From the NCBI RefSeq assembly GCF_024448955.1, contig NZ_JAMOIH010000003.1, positions 248,001-312,000 on the forward strand: a DNA stretch of 64,000 bases, read 5' to 3'. Numbering within the stretch: position 1 is the first letter of the stretch; each line of letters starts with the position of its first letter. This DNA comes from Stutzerimonas stutzeri (GTDB lineage Bacteria; Pseudomonadota; Gammaproteobacteria; Pseudomonadales; Pseudomonadaceae). A model generated the notes under the pieces. It was not told the origin of the DNA, made no database searches, and saw nothing but the letters and a program-made list of their open reading frames with translations. Made by a program: the position numbers and the translations under genes. Positions 30,138-41,417 of this stretch are shown here, one piece after another.

Positions 30138-30797
30138 TCAGCGTGCCTGCCGTTGCTGAAGCAGCAGATTGTTGTAGCCGCTTGCAGACAGCGTCTTCTG
30201 CGCCAGGCCAAGCTGCTCACGGTTGGCAAAGGGGCCGACCAGGACGCGGTACCAGTCCTCGTCACGGACAGTGACGTTCTCGACGCGTACATCCTGACCC
30301 AGCAGGATAATCTGAGCCCTGACCTTTTCCGCTTCCTGCTGCTTGCGGAACGAGCCGGCCTGCAGGAAGAACTGGGTAACGGGCGCCTTGGCCACCAGCG
30401 GTGGGGGCGGCGGTACCTGGCCATTCAGCGCAGCTTCCGCCCGCGCCGTGTCAATCTTGGCGGCTTCTTCGGGCGTCACCGGCTTGGGCGGTTCGGGCTT
30501 CGGCGCTTCCGGTGGCAGAATCACTTCGGACTCAGGTAGCAACGTATAGAAGTCGTACTTGGGCTTTACCGGTTGCTCCTGTGCCGGCGTGGAGCGCTTC
30601 GGTTGTTCCTTGGGCTTGGGCGTATCCGTGGCACGCTTGATCTCGTCTCGGCCGGGTTCGAGGTTCATCAAAAACATGATGAAACCGCCGATGATCAAAC
30701 CACAAACCAGCCAGACCCAGCCGGGTACGGGCTTTTTGGCGGGCGCCTGATAGCGGCTCGCCCCGCGCTTGGGGGCGGGTTTTTTCCTGGTTGCCAC
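30138..30797 (-). CDS. SPOR-domain membrane protein (FtsN-like)
   Basis: 219 residues from GTG directly after the argS stop, with GGAGCGGATG as ribosome site. A basic cytoplasmic tail (KKPAPKRGAS) precedes one membrane helix (about 26-44, GWVWLVCGLIIGGFIMFLM). A Pro/Lys/Glu-rich periplasmic linker follows, then a C-terminal SPOR domain (about 142-212, FFLQAGSFRKQQEAEKVRAQI and WYRVLVGPFANREQL). SPOR domains bind denuded glycan strands at the septum, so it is probably a late cell-division protein in the FtsN class. Position next to argS and priA is as in other pseudomonads. Confidence 0.9.
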   Translation of the reverse strand: MATRKKPAPKRGASRYQAPAKKPVPGWVWLVCGLIIGGFIMFLMNLEPGRDEIKRATDTPKPKEQPKRSTPAQEQPVKPKYDFYTLLPESEVILPPEAPKPEPPKPVTPEEAAKIDTARAEAALNGQVPPPPPLVAKAPVTQFFLQAGSFRKQQEAEKVRAQIILLGQDVRVENVTVRDEDWYRVLVGPFANREQLGLAQKTLSASGYNNLLLQQRQAR

Positions 30798-32537
30798 TTA
30801 CATCCGCTCCAGGGTTTCCAGGCCGAGCAATTCCAGGCCTTGTTTGAGGGTCTTGCCGGTCAGTGCGGCCAGGCGCAGGCGGCTCTGCTTCACGGCCTCG
30901 CTCTCGGCAGTGAGTATCGGACAGTGTTCGTAGAAACTCGAAAACAACCCGGCCAGATCGTACAGGTAGCTGCACAGCAAATGCGGGACGCCCTTCTCGC
31001 CGACGCCATTAAGTACCTCTGCGAATTGGGCAAGCTTCGCGCCCAGCGCTTGTTCCTGTTCGGCTTCGAGCTGTATCTCGCCGGCCAGCCCGTCCATCCC
31101 GGTACCAAGCTTGCGGAATACACTGGCCACACGGGTATAGGCATAGAGAAGGTAGGGCGCGGTGTTGCCTTCGAAGCTCAGCATATGTTCGAAGTTGAAG
31201 CTGTAATCGCTGGTGCGGTGCTTGGACAGGTCCGCATATTTCACCGCGCCGATACCGACGGCACGAGCGATCTGGCGGAGCTCTGTTTCGTCCAGATCCG
31301 GGTTCTTGCCCTTCACCAGGCTGTAGGCGCGCTGTTCGGCTTCGTCGAGCAGGTCGACCAGCTTCACGGTGCCGCCGTCGCGGGTCTTGAATGGGCGACC
31401 GTCGGCGCCGTTCATGGTGCCGAAACCCATGTGCTCGAGCTGCATGTCGCTGCTGACGAAGCCGGCCCGGCGCGCGACCTCGAAGGCCATCTGGAAGTGC
31501 AGGGCCTGGCGTTGATCGACGAAGTACAGGGCGCGATCGGCTTTCAGTTGCTGGCTGCGGTAGCGCATGGACGCCAGATCGGTGGTGGCATAGAGGTAGC
31601 CGCCGCCGGCCTTCTGCACGATGACCGGGAGCGGGTTGCCCTCGGCGTTCTTGAATTCCTCGAGAAACACGCACTGGGCGCCGTTGCTTTCGCTCAATAG
31701 CCCCTTGGCTTTCAATGCTTCGACGATATCGCCCAGTTCGGCGTTGTAGGCGCTTTCGCCTTTGACGTCATCAGGGGTGAGCTTGACGTTCAGGCGGTCA
31801 TAGACCTTCTGGCAGTGCGACAGGGATATCTCGTTGAAGCGATTCCACAGACGCAGGCAGTCGGCGTCGCCGGCCTGCAGCTTCACTACCAGTTCGCGGG
31901 CTCGATCGGCGAACGCGGACGAATCATCGAAGCGCTGTTTCGCGGCGCGATAGAACTGTTCCAGGTCGGACAGCTCTGTTTCGGCGGCGGCGGGGTTTTC
32001 TTCCAGATAAGCGAGCAACATGCCGAACTGCGTACCCCAATCACCGACGTGGTTCTGCCGGATCACCTCGTCACCGAGAAACTCCAGTACGCGCGCCACC
32101 GCATCGCCGATGATGGTCGAGCGCAGGTGGCCGACGTGCATTTCCTTGGCCAGGTTCGGCGAGGACAGATCGATGACGACTCGCTGCGTTGGGCCTGCCT
32201 TGCTAACGCAGAGATGCGGGTCGCCAAGCGCCGCGTCAAGACGCTGGGCGAGCGCAGCGCTGTTCTGGAAGAAGTTGAGAAAGCCCGGGCCGGCGATTTC
32301 TATTTTGCTGACGCTAGGGTCCGCTGGCAGTGCCTCGATGAGCTTCTGGGCGAGGTCGCGGGGTTTCATCCCGGCAGGTTTCGCCAGCATCATGGCGATG
32401 TTGCTGGCGAAGTCGCCATGAGTCTTGTCGCGGGTGTTCTCCACCTGGATGGTCGGACTCAATCCTTCAGGCAGCACCCCTTCAGCGGTGAGGCGAACAA
32501 GGGCTTGCTGGATCAGGTGGCGAATGCTGTCTTTCAT
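30798..32537 (-). CDS. argS: Arginyl-tRNA synthetase
   Basis: 579 residues. The start at [16 protein letters not shown] was chosen; the longer frame runs through an intergenic repeat. Class I synthetase: HIGH-type motif in [14 protein letters not shown] (about 122-135), the family N-terminal Add-1 domain, and the C-terminal anticodon-binding domain ([15 protein letters not shown] and SFYEHCPIL). It charges tRNA-Arg and requires the tRNA for amino-acid activation. The SPOR gene follows without any intergenic base. Confidence 0.97.
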   Translation of the reverse strand: MKDSIRHLIQQALVRLTAEGVLPEGLSPTIQVENTRDKTHGDFASNIAMMLAKPAGMKPRDLAQKLIEALPADPSVSKIEIAGPGFLNFFQNSAALAQRLDAALGDPHLCVSKAGPTQRVVIDLSSPNLAKEMHVGHLRSTIIGDAVARVLEFLGDEVIRQNHVGDWGTQFGMLLAYLEENPAAAETELSDLEQFYRAAKQRFDDSSAFADRARELVVKLQAGDADCLRLWNRFNEISLSHCQKVYDRLNVKLTPDDVKGESAYNAELGDIVEALKAKGLLSESNGAQCVFLEEFKNAEGNPLPVIVQKAGGGYLYATTDLASMRYRSQQLKADRALYFVDQRQALHFQMAFEVARRAGFVSSDMQLEHMGFGTMNGADGRPFKTRDGGTVKLVDLLDEAEQRAYSLVKGKNPDLDETELRQIARAVGIGAVKYADLSKHRTSDYSFNFEHMLSFEGNTAPYLLYAYTRVASVFRKLGTGMDGLAGEIQLEAEQEQALGAKLAQFAEVLNGVGEKGVPHLLCSYLYDLAGLFSSFYEHCPILTAESEAVKQSRLRLAALTGKTLKQGLELLGLETLERM

Positions 32538-32585
32538 CGTTTGCTCGGTCGGCCCGGAGGCTTTGGTCGAAAACTGCGCATTATA

Positions 32586-32635
32586 AGAGCAGCGGCAAGC
32601 GACAAGCCACCAGCGGCAAGCGGAAGCCAAAAAGC
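32586..32635. repeat. GCGGCAAGC tandem-like intergenic repeat
   Basis: AGAGCAGCGGCAAGCGACAA and CAGCGGCAAGCGGAAGCC are near-direct copies about 22 bases apart, related to GCAAGC words in other gaps of this window. Lies between priA and argS. Confidence 0.4.
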
Positions 32636-32677
32636 CGATAAAGCGCTTGAGGCTAGATGACTGGCAGCAGGGTGGCG

Positions 32678-34900
32678 CTAAAACAAGTCGATCGGATCGA
32701 TATCCAGCGACCAGCGCACCGCGCGGCTGGAGGGCAGCTGCTCGACCACCGGCAGCCAGGCGTTCATCAACTTATGGAGAGGCGCGCGGGCATTGGCCTG
32801 TAGCAACAGCTGGGCGCGGAAGCGTCCCGCGCGCCGCTCCATTGGTGCCGGCACCGGTCCGAGTAGTTCGACGCCGCCGAGGCCGAGCTGCGCCATGAGC
32901 TGTTCGGCTTCATGGCAGGCGTGATCGAGGAATTCTTCGGCCTGACCGGGCTTCGTTGCCTCGGCACGCAGCAGAGCCAGATGGCTAAATGGCGGCAGGC
33001 CGGCGGCACGGCGCTCGCTCAGTGCTTGGTCGGCAAAGGCGAAATAGCCTTGTTCGGTGAGCTGAACCAGTAGCGGGTGATCGGCAAGGTGTGTCTGAAT
33101 GATGACTTTGCCGGGCTCTTCGGCGCGGCCCGCGCGACCGGCTACCTGCACGATCAGCTGGGCCATGCGCTCGCTGGCACGGAAGTCAGCCGAGAACAGC
33201 CCGCCATCGGCGTCGAGGATGGCGACCAGCGTGACTCGGGGAAAATGATGACCCTTGGCAAGCATCTGGGTGCCGACCAGCAGGCAAGGTTCGCCGCGGT
33301 TGATGGTGGCCAGCAGTTGCTCCATCGAGCCCTTACGTGAAGTGCTGTCGCGATCGATGCGCAGCACCGGGTAATCGGGAAAGATGATGCCCAATCGTTC
33401 TTCGGCGCGCTCGGTGCCGGTACCAACGGGGCGTAGATCGACGCTGTTGCAATCCGGGCAGCTGCGCGGTGGGCGCTCGGCGTGGCCACAGTGGTGGCAG
33501 CGCAGCTCGTTGTGACGCTGATGCAGGGTCATTCTGGCGTCGCAGCGCGGGCATTGGCTGAGCCAGCCGCAATCGTGACAAAGCAGCGATGGGGCGAAGC
33601 CGCGGCGGTTCAGGAATACCAGGACCTGTTGCCCGGCAGCGAGTGTCTGGGCCATGGCCTGCTGCAGCGGACCGGAGATGCCCGAGTCCAGCGGCCGACT
33701 TTTCACATCCAGGCGCAGAAAGCGCGGCGCTTGCGCGCCACCAGCGCGCTGGGTCAGCTTCAATAGGGCATAGCGACCGCTGTGGGCGTTGTGCAGGCTT
33801 TCCAGGGACGGGGTTGCCGAGCCCAGCAGCACCGGCAGATTTTCCTGGCGCGCTCTGACGATCGCCAGGTCTCGGGCGTGATAGCGCAGGCCTTCCTGCT
33901 GTTTATATGAGGCGTCATGTTCCTCGTCGAGGATGATCAGCCCGGGGTTCTTCATCGGCGTGAACAGCGCTGAGCGAGTGCCGATGATGATGTCCGCCTC
34001 GCCGTCCCGTGCCGCAAGCCAGGCATCCAGGCGTTCCCGGTCGTTGACGTTGGAATGCAGCAGGGCGATGCGGGCATTGAAACGCTTCTCGAAGCGCGCC
34101 AGGGTCTGAGGGCCTAGGTTGATTTCAGGGATCAGCACCAAGGCCTGCTTGCCGACTTTGAGCACCTGGTGGATCAGCTGCAGATAGACCTCGGTCTTGC
34201 CGCTGCCAGTGACGCCCGCCAGCAGAAATGCCTGAAACCCGTCCAGGCCGGCGCGAATGGCTTCGAACGCGGCGCGTTGTTCCTGATTCAGCGGCAGTTC
34301 CGGCTGCAGCAGCCAGCTGCCCTGATGGCCCTGAACCTGATGACTACGGCGAGTCTCGATGCGTAACAAACCTTTTTGCAGCAGCGGATCCAGGCTGTCC
34401 TTGCTCAATTGCAACTGGGTGAGTAGTGAGTGGGCCACGCCGTGGGGATGTTGGGCGATGGTTCTCAACGCCTCGCGCTGACGCGGAGCTCGGCTGAGGC
34501 GAGGGTCTTCGGGCCGCGCCCCGTTGGTGACATGCCAGAAGCGCTCCTGTCTTGCCTCGGCGGGTTCGCCCTGGCGCAACAGAACCGGCAGTGCCCAACT
34601 GAACGTGTCGCCCAGGCTGTGCTGATAATACTGGGCAGTCCACAGACACAGTCTGAACAGAGCGGGCGAGAGCGGGGAGCGCGTATCGAGCAGCTCCAGC
34701 GCCGGTTTGAGCTTCGCCTCGGGGACCGCACTATGATCAACGACCTCTACCAGAACCCCGACGATTTCACGCCGCCCGAACGGCACGCGCAGCCGCATGC
34801 CTGGCTGCAGCGACGCGGGCGGGACGCCAGCGGGTGGAAGGTAGTCGAAGAGTCTGCGCAGCGGAGAGGGGAGCGCGAGACGGAGTATGGGTTGGGGCAC
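32678..34900 (-). CDS. priA: Primosomal replication protein N' (helicase PriA)
   Basis: 740 residues, GTG start ([21 protein letters not shown]). The N-terminal 3'-DNA-binding domain is followed by a superfamily 2 helicase: Walker [13 protein letters not shown] (about 240), DEEH box [10 protein letters not shown], and motif [12 protein letters not shown]. The zinc-binding region has eight cysteines ([17 protein letters not shown] and [17 protein letters not shown]). PriA recognises stalled forks and reloads DnaB. The gene is divergent from rpmE with 200 bases between the starts. Confidence 0.97.
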   Translation of the reverse strand: MPQPILRLALPSPLRRLFDYLPPAGVPPASLQPGMRLRVPFGRREIVGVLVEVVDHSAVPEAKLKPALELLDTRSPLSPALFRLCLWTAQYYQHSLGDTFSWALPVLLRQGEPAEARQERFWHVTNGARPEDPRLSRAPRQREALRTIAQHPHGVAHSLLTQLQLSKDSLDPLLQKGLLRIETRRSHQVQGHQGSWLLQPELPLNQEQRAAFEAIRAGLDGFQAFLLAGVTGSGKTEVYLQLIHQVLKVGKQALVLIPEINLGPQTLARFEKRFNARIALLHSNVNDRERLDAWLAARDGEADIIIGTRSALFTPMKNPGLIILDEEHDASYKQQEGLRYHARDLAIVRARQENLPVLLGSATPSLESLHNAHSGRYALLKLTQRAGGAQAPRFLRLDVKSRPLDSGISGPLQQAMAQTLAAGQQVLVFLNRRGFAPSLLCHDCGWLSQCPRCDARMTLHQRHNELRCHHCGHAERPPRSCPDCNSVDLRPVGTGTERAEERLGIIFPDYPVLRIDRDSTSRKGSMEQLLATINRGEPCLLVGTQMLAKGHHFPRVTLVAILDADGGLFSADFRASERMAQLIVQVAGRAGRAEEPGKVIIQTHLADHPLLVQLTEQGYFAFADQALSERRAAGLPPFSHLALLRAEATKPGQAEEFLDHACHEAEQLMAQLGLGGVELLGPVPAPMERRAGRFRAQLLLQANARAPLHKLMNAWLPVVEQLPSSRAVRWSLDIDPIDLF

Positions 34901-35007
34901 GCGGTAGTCCTTGGCGACGAATGCCGATCTTAAACGATACGGCGCGATGACAGTGTCTCGACGCCTTGAGCGGGATCGGCACTATATGATGAGGCGATCA
35001 GCTGTCC

Positions 35008-35035
35008 TTGCATCGATATCGGGCTCTGGTATTAT
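35008..35035 (+). promoter_or_regulatory. Predicted sigma-70 promoter of rpmE
   Basis: TTGCAT (35008-35013), 16-base spacer, TATTAT (35030-35035). Start of transcription would be near 35042, giving a leader of about 60 bases before the rpmE ATG. Confidence 0.55.
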
Positions 35036-35100
35036 TCGCGCCCTTCCGTGCGGTACTCGACATAGGGTCGGGTGGCGGCACAAGTCCTAGAGGATTTTCC

Positions 35101-35313
35101 ATGAAAGCCGATATCCATCCTAATTACGTTGAAATCGACGCCACTTGCAGCTGCGGCAACGTCATCAAGACTCGCTCCACGCTGGGCAAAGATCTGAGCA
35201 TCGACGTCTGCTCCGAGTGCCATCCGTTCTACACCGGTAAGCAGAAAGTGCTGGATACCGGCGGCCGTATCGACCGCTTCAAGCAGCGTTTCGGTGTGTT
35301 CGGCGCCAAGTAA
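35101..35313 (+). CDS. rpmE: 50S ribosomal protein L31, zinc-binding form
   Basis: 70 residues, ATG preceded by AGAGGA. Cys16, Cys18, Cys37 and Cys40 (ATCSCGNV and DVCSECHPF) form the zinc site that marks the C+ form, which is replaced by a zinc-free paralogue under zinc limitation in many bacteria. It bridges the ribosomal subunits. Its terminator lies inside the start of the next gene. Confidence 0.97.
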   Translation: MKADIHPNYVEIDATCSCGNVIKTRSTLGKDLSIDVCSECHPFYTGKQKVLDTGGRIDRFKQRFGVFGAK

Positions 35314-35354
35314 GCTGTCGCCGCGACGGGAATCCCATGAGGCTTTCCGAGCAA

Positions 35355-36131
35355 ATGAAAAAGGCGCCCCTCGTGGGCGCCTTTTTCGTTTGTGCCATTT
35401 TCAGCCTGCAGGCGCAGGCGCTCTGTCCCGTCAGTGGTCCGCTGTCACGAGTAAAGGTGGCGGCGGTCATTGATGGCGATACGTTGCGCCTCGCCGATGG
35501 GCGCAACGTGCGCCTCATTGGCGTGAATGCACCCGAGATGGGCCGCAAGGGGCGCAGTGCCGAGCCTTTCGCGGATGCGGCCCGGCAGCGACTGCAGGCA
35601 TTGGTGAAAGCCAGCGGTGGGCGGTTGGATCTGCGCCTCGGTCAACAGGCTCGGGATCACTACGGCCGTCTTCTGGCCCATGCCTTCAATGATCGCGGCG
35701 AGAACCTGGAAGCTGTGCTGCTTGCCGAAGGGCTGGGTTTCTTTGTGGCTATCGCGCCCAATAGCCTGTTGGCCGATTGTCACCGAGCTGTAGAGCGTCA
35801 GGCCCGTTCCGCCGGCGAGGGGGTATGGCGCCAATCCCCGGTAATCTCGTCGGAGCGTCTACGCCGTGGCGGTTTTGCGCTGGTCCGGGCACGTGTCGAT
35901 CGGCTGGAGGTGAATCGGGGTGGCGTCTGGCTGGAGCTGGACGGCCCATTGGTCTTGCAGATTCCGCGCGATGCCGTTGCGGGGTTTGACGATTCCTTGA
36001 AAGACCTGCCCGGCAAGGAGATCGAGGCGAGGGGTTGGGTGGTCGATCGCAAGGGGCGCGCGAATTTGTCACAGCAGGCTCGCTGGTTGCTGAGAATAAG
36101 CCATCCATCGATGCTCGCTCCGCTGCCCTGA
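35355..36131 (+). CDS. Secreted staphylococcal-nuclease-like protein
   Basis: 258 residues from ATG at 35355 (MKKAPLVGAFFVCAIFSLQAQA, a plausible signal peptide); ATG at 35337 would add six residues. The SNase domain covers about 30-160: VKVAAVIDGDTLRLADGRNVRLIGVNAPE contains the Ca2+-site Asp and the catalytic Arg and Glu, and RDHYGRLLAHAF supplies the second Arg. A C-terminal OB-like region (about 165-255, ARVDRLEVNRGGVWLELDGPLVLQI) has no known role. It probably cleaves DNA or RNA outside the cytoplasm. The signal peptide is encoded by the rpmE terminator, so transcription must pass it or start inside. Confidence 0.82.
   Translation: MKKAPLVGAFFVCAIFSLQAQALCPVSGPLSRVKVAAVIDGDTLRLADGRNVRLIGVNAPEMGRKGRSAEPFADAARQRLQALVKASGGRLDLRLGQQARDHYGRLLAHAFNDRGENLEAVLLAEGLGFFVAIAPNSLLADCHRAVERQARSAGEGVWRQSPVISSERLRRGGFALVRARVDRLEVNRGGVWLELDGPLVLQIPRDAVAGFDDSLKDLPGKEIEARGWVVDRKGRANLSQQARWLLRISHPSMLAPLP
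35357..35386 (+). terminator. Terminator of rpmE, inside the next reading frame
   Basis: AAAAAGGCGCCC (from about 35358) pairs with GGGCGCCTTTTT (to about 35386) around CTCGT. It is a strong hairpin with a T-run placed 45-75 bases after the rpmE stop, and it overlaps codons of the nuclease leader peptide. Confidence 0.85.
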
Positions 36132-36302
36132 CGCGTTTTCCGCGCGGCGCAGGAGGGTATGGGGATCGTTGCTCGCCTGTCATCTGCAGGTCGTAGAGCG
36201 AACACTTGACAGTCAGCTTTTTCCATTGGGTTGTGACGGCGATCAGTCTTGGCGTATGCTCGGCGGCCTGTCTGTCCCAGAAAAAACAAGCGGAAATGCC
36301 CC

Positions 36303-37571
36303 ATGACTGACCTGAAAACAGCCGCGCTCGAATACCACGCTAAGCCCCGTCCGGGAAAGCTGAGCGTCGAGTTGACCAAGCCCACTTCCACCGCTCGGGA
36401 CCTGGCATTGGCCTACAGCCCTGGCGTAGCAGAGCCGGTACGAGAAATTGGCCGTGACCCGGAGCTGGCTTACCGATACACCGGCAAAGGCAATCTGGTC
36501 GCTGTGATTTCCGATGGCACCGCGATTCTTGGCCTTGGCAACCTTGGGCCGTTGGCATCCAAGCCGGTTATGGAAGGCAAGGGTGTCCTGTTCAAGCGCT
36601 TCGCCGGTGTCGATGTGTTCGATATTGAAGTCGATGCGGAAAGCCCGCAGGCCTTCATTGATACGGTCAAACGCATCTCCATCACTTTCGGTGGGATCAA
36701 CCTGGAAGATATCAAGGCACCAGAGTGCTTCGAGATCGAGCGCGCGCTGATCGAGCAGTGCGACATCCCGGTGTTTCATGATGACCAGCACGGTACTGCC
36801 ATCGTTACCGCGGCGGGCATGCTCAATGCACTGGAAATCGCCGGCAAAACCCTGGAGCAGGCCAAGATCGTCTGCCTCGGTGCGGGCGCTGCGGCGACTT
36901 CCTGCATGAAGTTGCTGGTGAGTATGGGTGCGAAGATCGAGAACATCTTCATGATTGACCGCAAGGGTGTCATCCATGCTGGTCGCGACGACCTGAACCA
37001 GTACAAGGCTGTATTTGCTCACGAAACCGATAAGCGCACGCTGGATGATGCACTCGATGGCGCGGATGTCTTTGTTGGTTTGTCTGGCGCCAATCTGTTG
37101 AGTCCTGAAGGGCTCAATCGTATGGCGGCGAACCCGGTAGTGTTTGCTTGCTCAAACCCGGATCCTGAGATCAGCCCGGAACTGGCACGCGCGACACGTT
37201 CCGATGTGATCATGGCGACGGGGCGCTCGGATTACCCGAACCAGGTCAACAATGTACTGGGTTTCCCTTTCATTTTCCGTGGGGCTCTGGACGTTCGTGC
37301 GTCGCGCATCAACGAGGAAATGAAGATCGCCGCCGCACTGGCGTTGCGCGACCTGGCCAAACTTCCGGTTCCGGCTGAAGTAGCCTCCGCTTATGGCGTA
37401 GAACAGCTGCAGTTCGGTCGTGAATACATCATTCCTAAGCCGATGGATCCGCGCTTGATTACGCTCGTTTCCGATGCGGTGGCCAAGGCGGCGATCGAAA
37501 GTGGCGTGGCGACCCTGCCGTACCCGTCGAACTACCCGCTCAAATCGGTCGACGACGTGTTCAATGTCTGA
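36303..37571 (+). CDS. maeB: NAD(P)-dependent malic enzyme
   Basis: 422 residues: the short form of malic enzyme lacking the C-terminal phosphotransacetylase domain of E. coli MaeB. It decarboxylates malate to pyruvate. The start MTDLKTAALEYHAKPRPGKLSV is family-like. The catalytic Tyr and Lys regions are DLALAYSPGVAEP and GKGVLFKRFAGVDVFDIEVD, the metal-binding site is FHDDQHGTAIVTAAGMLNAL, and the Rossmann loop is VCLGAGAAATSCMKLL. Cofactor preference cannot be read. Closed by a strong terminator. Symbol given by function; the two-domain MaeB is a different architecture. Confidence 0.93.
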   Translation: MTDLKTAALEYHAKPRPGKLSVELTKPTSTARDLALAYSPGVAEPVREIGRDPELAYRYTGKGNLVAVISDGTAILGLGNLGPLASKPVMEGKGVLFKRFAGVDVFDIEVDAESPQAFIDTVKRISITFGGINLEDIKAPECFEIERALIEQCDIPVFHDDQHGTAIVTAAGMLNALEIAGKTLEQAKIVCLGAGAAATSCMKLLVSMGAKIENIFMIDRKGVIHAGRDDLNQYKAVFAHETDKRTLDDALDGADVFVGLSGANLLSPEGLNRMAANPVVFACSNPDPEISPELARATRSDVIMATGRSDYPNQVNNVLGFPFIFRGALDVRASRINEEMKIAAALALRDLAKLPVPAEVASAYGVEQLQFGREYIIPKPMDPRLITLVSDAVAKAAIESGVATLPYPSNYPLKSVDDVFNV

Positions 37572-37613
37572 CTAGGTTTGGCATGGCTCCGCTTTGGCGG
37601 GGCTTGCAGCATG

Positions 37614-37641
37614 AAAACCCCGGCTTCGGTCGGGGTTTTTA
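37614..37641 (+). terminator. Intrinsic terminator of the malic enzyme gene
   Basis: AAAACCCCG (37614-37622) pairs with CGGGGTTTT (37631-37639) around GCTTCGGT, with T-run to 37640. The A-tract on the left makes it useful in both directions, also for the converging ponA gene. Confidence 0.92.
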
Positions 37642-37726
37642 TTTAGTGCTGTTTTTTAATGGGGAAGAATTGCTTAAAGATCCTGAATAGCTCAGCCGTT
37701 GTCACAGCTGAGCCAATTCTGGTGGG

Positions 37727-40168
37727 TTAGAACAGGTCGATGGGTGCAGCTTCGGACGCAGGTAGCGGACTGCCGGGCAACGTGGAGCCTGGAATGATCT
37801 CGTCATCCATGTTGGGCGGTGAGTCTTCACTTCGAAAGATTTCGAAATAGGCATCTGGTGTGCCCGGAGAAGCTGCGCGGCCGCTTTTAGGGTCGATCCG
37901 CAGTGTCAGGATTCCTTCGGGTTCGGCAGGTGCATGTTCGGGAGTGCCTTCCAGTACAGAACTCATGTAATCGATCCAGATAGGCAGCGCCACCGTTCCG
38001 CCATACTCCCGCCGACCAAGCGTTTGTGGCTGATCGAAGCCGGCCCAGACCGTTGTCACGATGTCCGCGTTGTACCCGGAAAACCAGCTGTCCTTGGACT
38101 CGTTTGTGGTACCGGTCTTCCCGGCGATATCGCTACGCCCCATCGCCAGCGCCTTGCGGCCCGTGCCGCGCTTGATAACGTCCTGCAGCATGCTGGTCAT
38201 GATGTACGCGGTGCGCTCGTCAATGATTTGCTCGGCATGCAGCGGTTGCTGCGTGTCTGGCTCCGATGTGCCAATCGGCGGGGCGTCGCTCTGAGCGTAA
38301 GTGGTCACCTGTGCTTCACCATCTTCCGCTTGAGCGGCGCTGCGTTGTGGCACGCGCACAGGATTTGCCTCGAATATGGTCTTGCCGTCTCGATCCTCGA
38401 TCCGCTCGATCAGGTAGGGCTCGATCTTGTAACCACCATTGGCGAAAGCGGTCCAGCCGATGGTGACTTCCATGGGGGTCAGGGTTGCGGTGCCAAGCGC
38501 GAGCGAGAGGTTCGGGGGCAGGTCCTCGCCTTTGAAGCCAAAGCGCTTGATATAGTCGACCGTGTAGGGAATGCCCAGGGTTTGCAGAAGGCGAATCGAA
38601 ACCAGATTTCGCGACTTGTACAGGGCTTCGCGCAGGCGTATCGGACCTAGGAACGTGTTGTTGTCATTCTTTGGGCGCCAAACGCGATCGAGACCTTCCT
38701 CGACAAAGACGATAGGTGAGTCGTTTACCAGGGTTGCGGGGGTAAATCCGGCATCCAGTGCCGCGCTGTAAACGAAGGGTTTGAAGCTGGATCCAGGTTG
38801 GCGCTTGGCCTGGATGGCGCGGTTGTAATTGCTTTGGCCAAAGGAAAAGCCGCCGGTCAAGGCTTCGATAGAGCCATCAATAGGGTCGATAGATACAAGA
38901 GCGCCCTGTACTTGAGGCACCTGGGTGAACAGCGTTTCATCACCCGTGATGCTGACGCGGATCACGTCCCCAACGTTGGCTACATCCGAGGGAGCTTTGG
39001 GTTGCGGCCCAAGGCTGTTGCTGTTGATGAACGGCCGGGCCCACTTCATGCTCTCCCATCCGATGCTCCGCTCGCTGCCGTCACGAAGGATGACCTTGAT
39101 GGCGTCTTTGGAAATCGCACTGACTACAGCGGGTAGCAGGCCGGACTGGCTGCGATAAGTGCCCAGTTCTTTCAGCCATTCTTCACGATCAGTACTCGCC
39201 AGCTGAGCTTCCGGACCGCGATAGCCGTGACGCTGGTCGTATTCGATCAAGCCCCGTGTCAGAGCCTCATTGGCAGCAATCTGGCGTTCGCTGGTTGTGG
39301 TGGTATACACGCGGAAACCGTCGGTATAGGCTGCGCTGCCGAAGCGGCCCACCATTTCAGCGCGCGCCATCTCGGCTATATAAGGGGCGTTGAGTTCGGG
39401 TGAGGAGCCGTGATAGGACGCGTCGACTACTTCTGCCAGTGCTTGTTGGTAGCGCGCTTCGTCTATTCTTCCCAGTCGATACATCCGGCCCAGAATCCAG
39501 TCACGCCGCTCCTTGGCGCGTTCAGCGTTGGCCAGCGGATTGAAAGCCGATGGTGCCTTGGGTAGGCCCGCGATCATGGCCATTTGCGCCAGACTAAGCT
39601 CGCTCATTGACTTGCCATAGTAGACATGAGCCGCGGCCTCAATGCCGTAGGCACGATTGCCTAAATAGATTTTGTTGACGTACAGCTCGAGAATCTCGTC
39701 CTTGCTCAGCTCTCTTTCGATCTGGAGCGCAAGAAGTATCTCGTTGATCTTGCGCGAAAAGCTCCGCTCGCTGGTCAGGAAGTAATTTTTTGCGACCTGC
39801 ATGGTAATGGTGCTGCCGCCGGTCTGAATCTGGCCGGTTTTCAATAATTGCGTGGCAGCGCGCATCAGGCTTTTCACGTCGACGCCATAATGGTTAGCGA
39901 AGTTGTCGTCTTCGGCAGCCAACAGCGCGGCGATAAAGTCTTCGGGTATTTCGTCGAAGTCGATAGGGGAGCGACGCATTTCGCCATACTCGGCGATCAG
40001 CTTGTTGTCATTGCTGTAGACGCGCAGCGGTATCTGAAGCTGGATGCTGCGCAGCGATTCGACCGACGGCAGGTTGGGGCTGAGATACAGGAAAGCGCCA
40101 CTCAAACTGAGCAAAAGCCCGCAGAAAATAGCCAGGCACGACCATAGGAAAAACTTCAGAAAACGCAT
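37727..40168 (-). CDS. ponA: Penicillin-binding protein 1A (bifunctional)
   Basis: 813 residues from MRFLKFFLWSCLAIFCGLLL; a longer open frame upstream is rejected because this ATG starts the membrane anchor (about 4-28). The glycosyltransferase domain (about 55-230) has the catalytic Glu in LLAAEDDNFANHYGVD and QTGGSTITMQVAKNYFL. An ODD/OB domain (about 315-425) follows. The transpeptidase has the Ser nucleophile in QPGSSFKPFVY, the SRN-type KSRNLVSIRL and the KTGT motif in IAGKTGTTNESKD. It polymerises and cross-links peptidoglycan. Divergent from pilM, as in other pseudomonads. Confidence 0.96.
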   Translation of the reverse strand: MRFLKFFLWSCLAIFCGLLLSLSGAFLYLSPNLPSVESLRSIQLQIPLRVYSNDNKLIAEYGEMRRSPIDFDEIPEDFIAALLAAEDDNFANHYGVDVKSLMRAATQLLKTGQIQTGGSTITMQVAKNYFLTSERSFSRKINEILLALQIERELSKDEILELYVNKIYLGNRAYGIEAAAHVYYGKSMSELSLAQMAMIAGLPKAPSAFNPLANAERAKERRDWILGRMYRLGRIDEARYQQALAEVVDASYHGSSPELNAPYIAEMARAEMVGRFGSAAYTDGFRVYTTTTSERQIAANEALTRGLIEYDQRHGYRGPEAQLASTDREEWLKELGTYRSQSGLLPAVVSAISKDAIKVILRDGSERSIGWESMKWARPFINSNSLGPQPKAPSDVANVGDVIRVSITGDETLFTQVPQVQGALVSIDPIDGSIEALTGGFSFGQSNYNRAIQAKRQPGSSFKPFVYSAALDAGFTPATLVNDSPIVFVEEGLDRVWRPKNDNNTFLGPIRLREALYKSRNLVSIRLLQTLGIPYTVDYIKRFGFKGEDLPPNLSLALGTATLTPMEVTIGWTAFANGGYKIEPYLIERIEDRDGKTIFEANPVRVPQRSAAQAEDGEAQVTTYAQSDAPPIGTSEPDTQQPLHAEQIIDERTAYIMTSMLQDVIKRGTGRKALAMGRSDIAGKTGTTNESKDSWFSGYNADIVTTVWAGFDQPQTLGRREYGGTVALPIWIDYMSSVLEGTPEHAPAEPEGILTLRIDPKSGRAASPGTPDAYFEIFRSEDSPPNMDDEIIPGSTLPGSPLPASEAAPIDLF

Positions 40169-40240
40169 CGGGGTTCTTTGAATCCAGGGTGGGGAATGAG
40201 GTGTAAGCCGCAGACGATGCTGAAAGGAAAAACCGTTCAC

Positions 40241-40246
40241 ATTATA
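40241..40246 (-). promoter_or_regulatory. Possible -10 element of ponA
   Basis: A perfect TATAAT on the minus strand about 73 bases before the ponA ATG. No good -35 hexamer is found at the usual spacing, so this is weak on its own. Confidence 0.35.
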
Positions 40247-40325
40247 AGCGGTTTTTTTGCCGGGGAGCCATTTGCGCTTCTGTCAAGGCTGTTATCTAAT
40301 GCGGACAAACATAATTAATCCGTAA

Positions 40326-41416
<1,091 letters not shown>

Positions 41417-41417
<1 letters not shown>

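Noticed and set aside
30573-31700. 375-codon open frame opposite argS
   Set aside because: Antisense to arginyl-tRNA synthetase, low-quality composition (Gln/His/Ala-rich).
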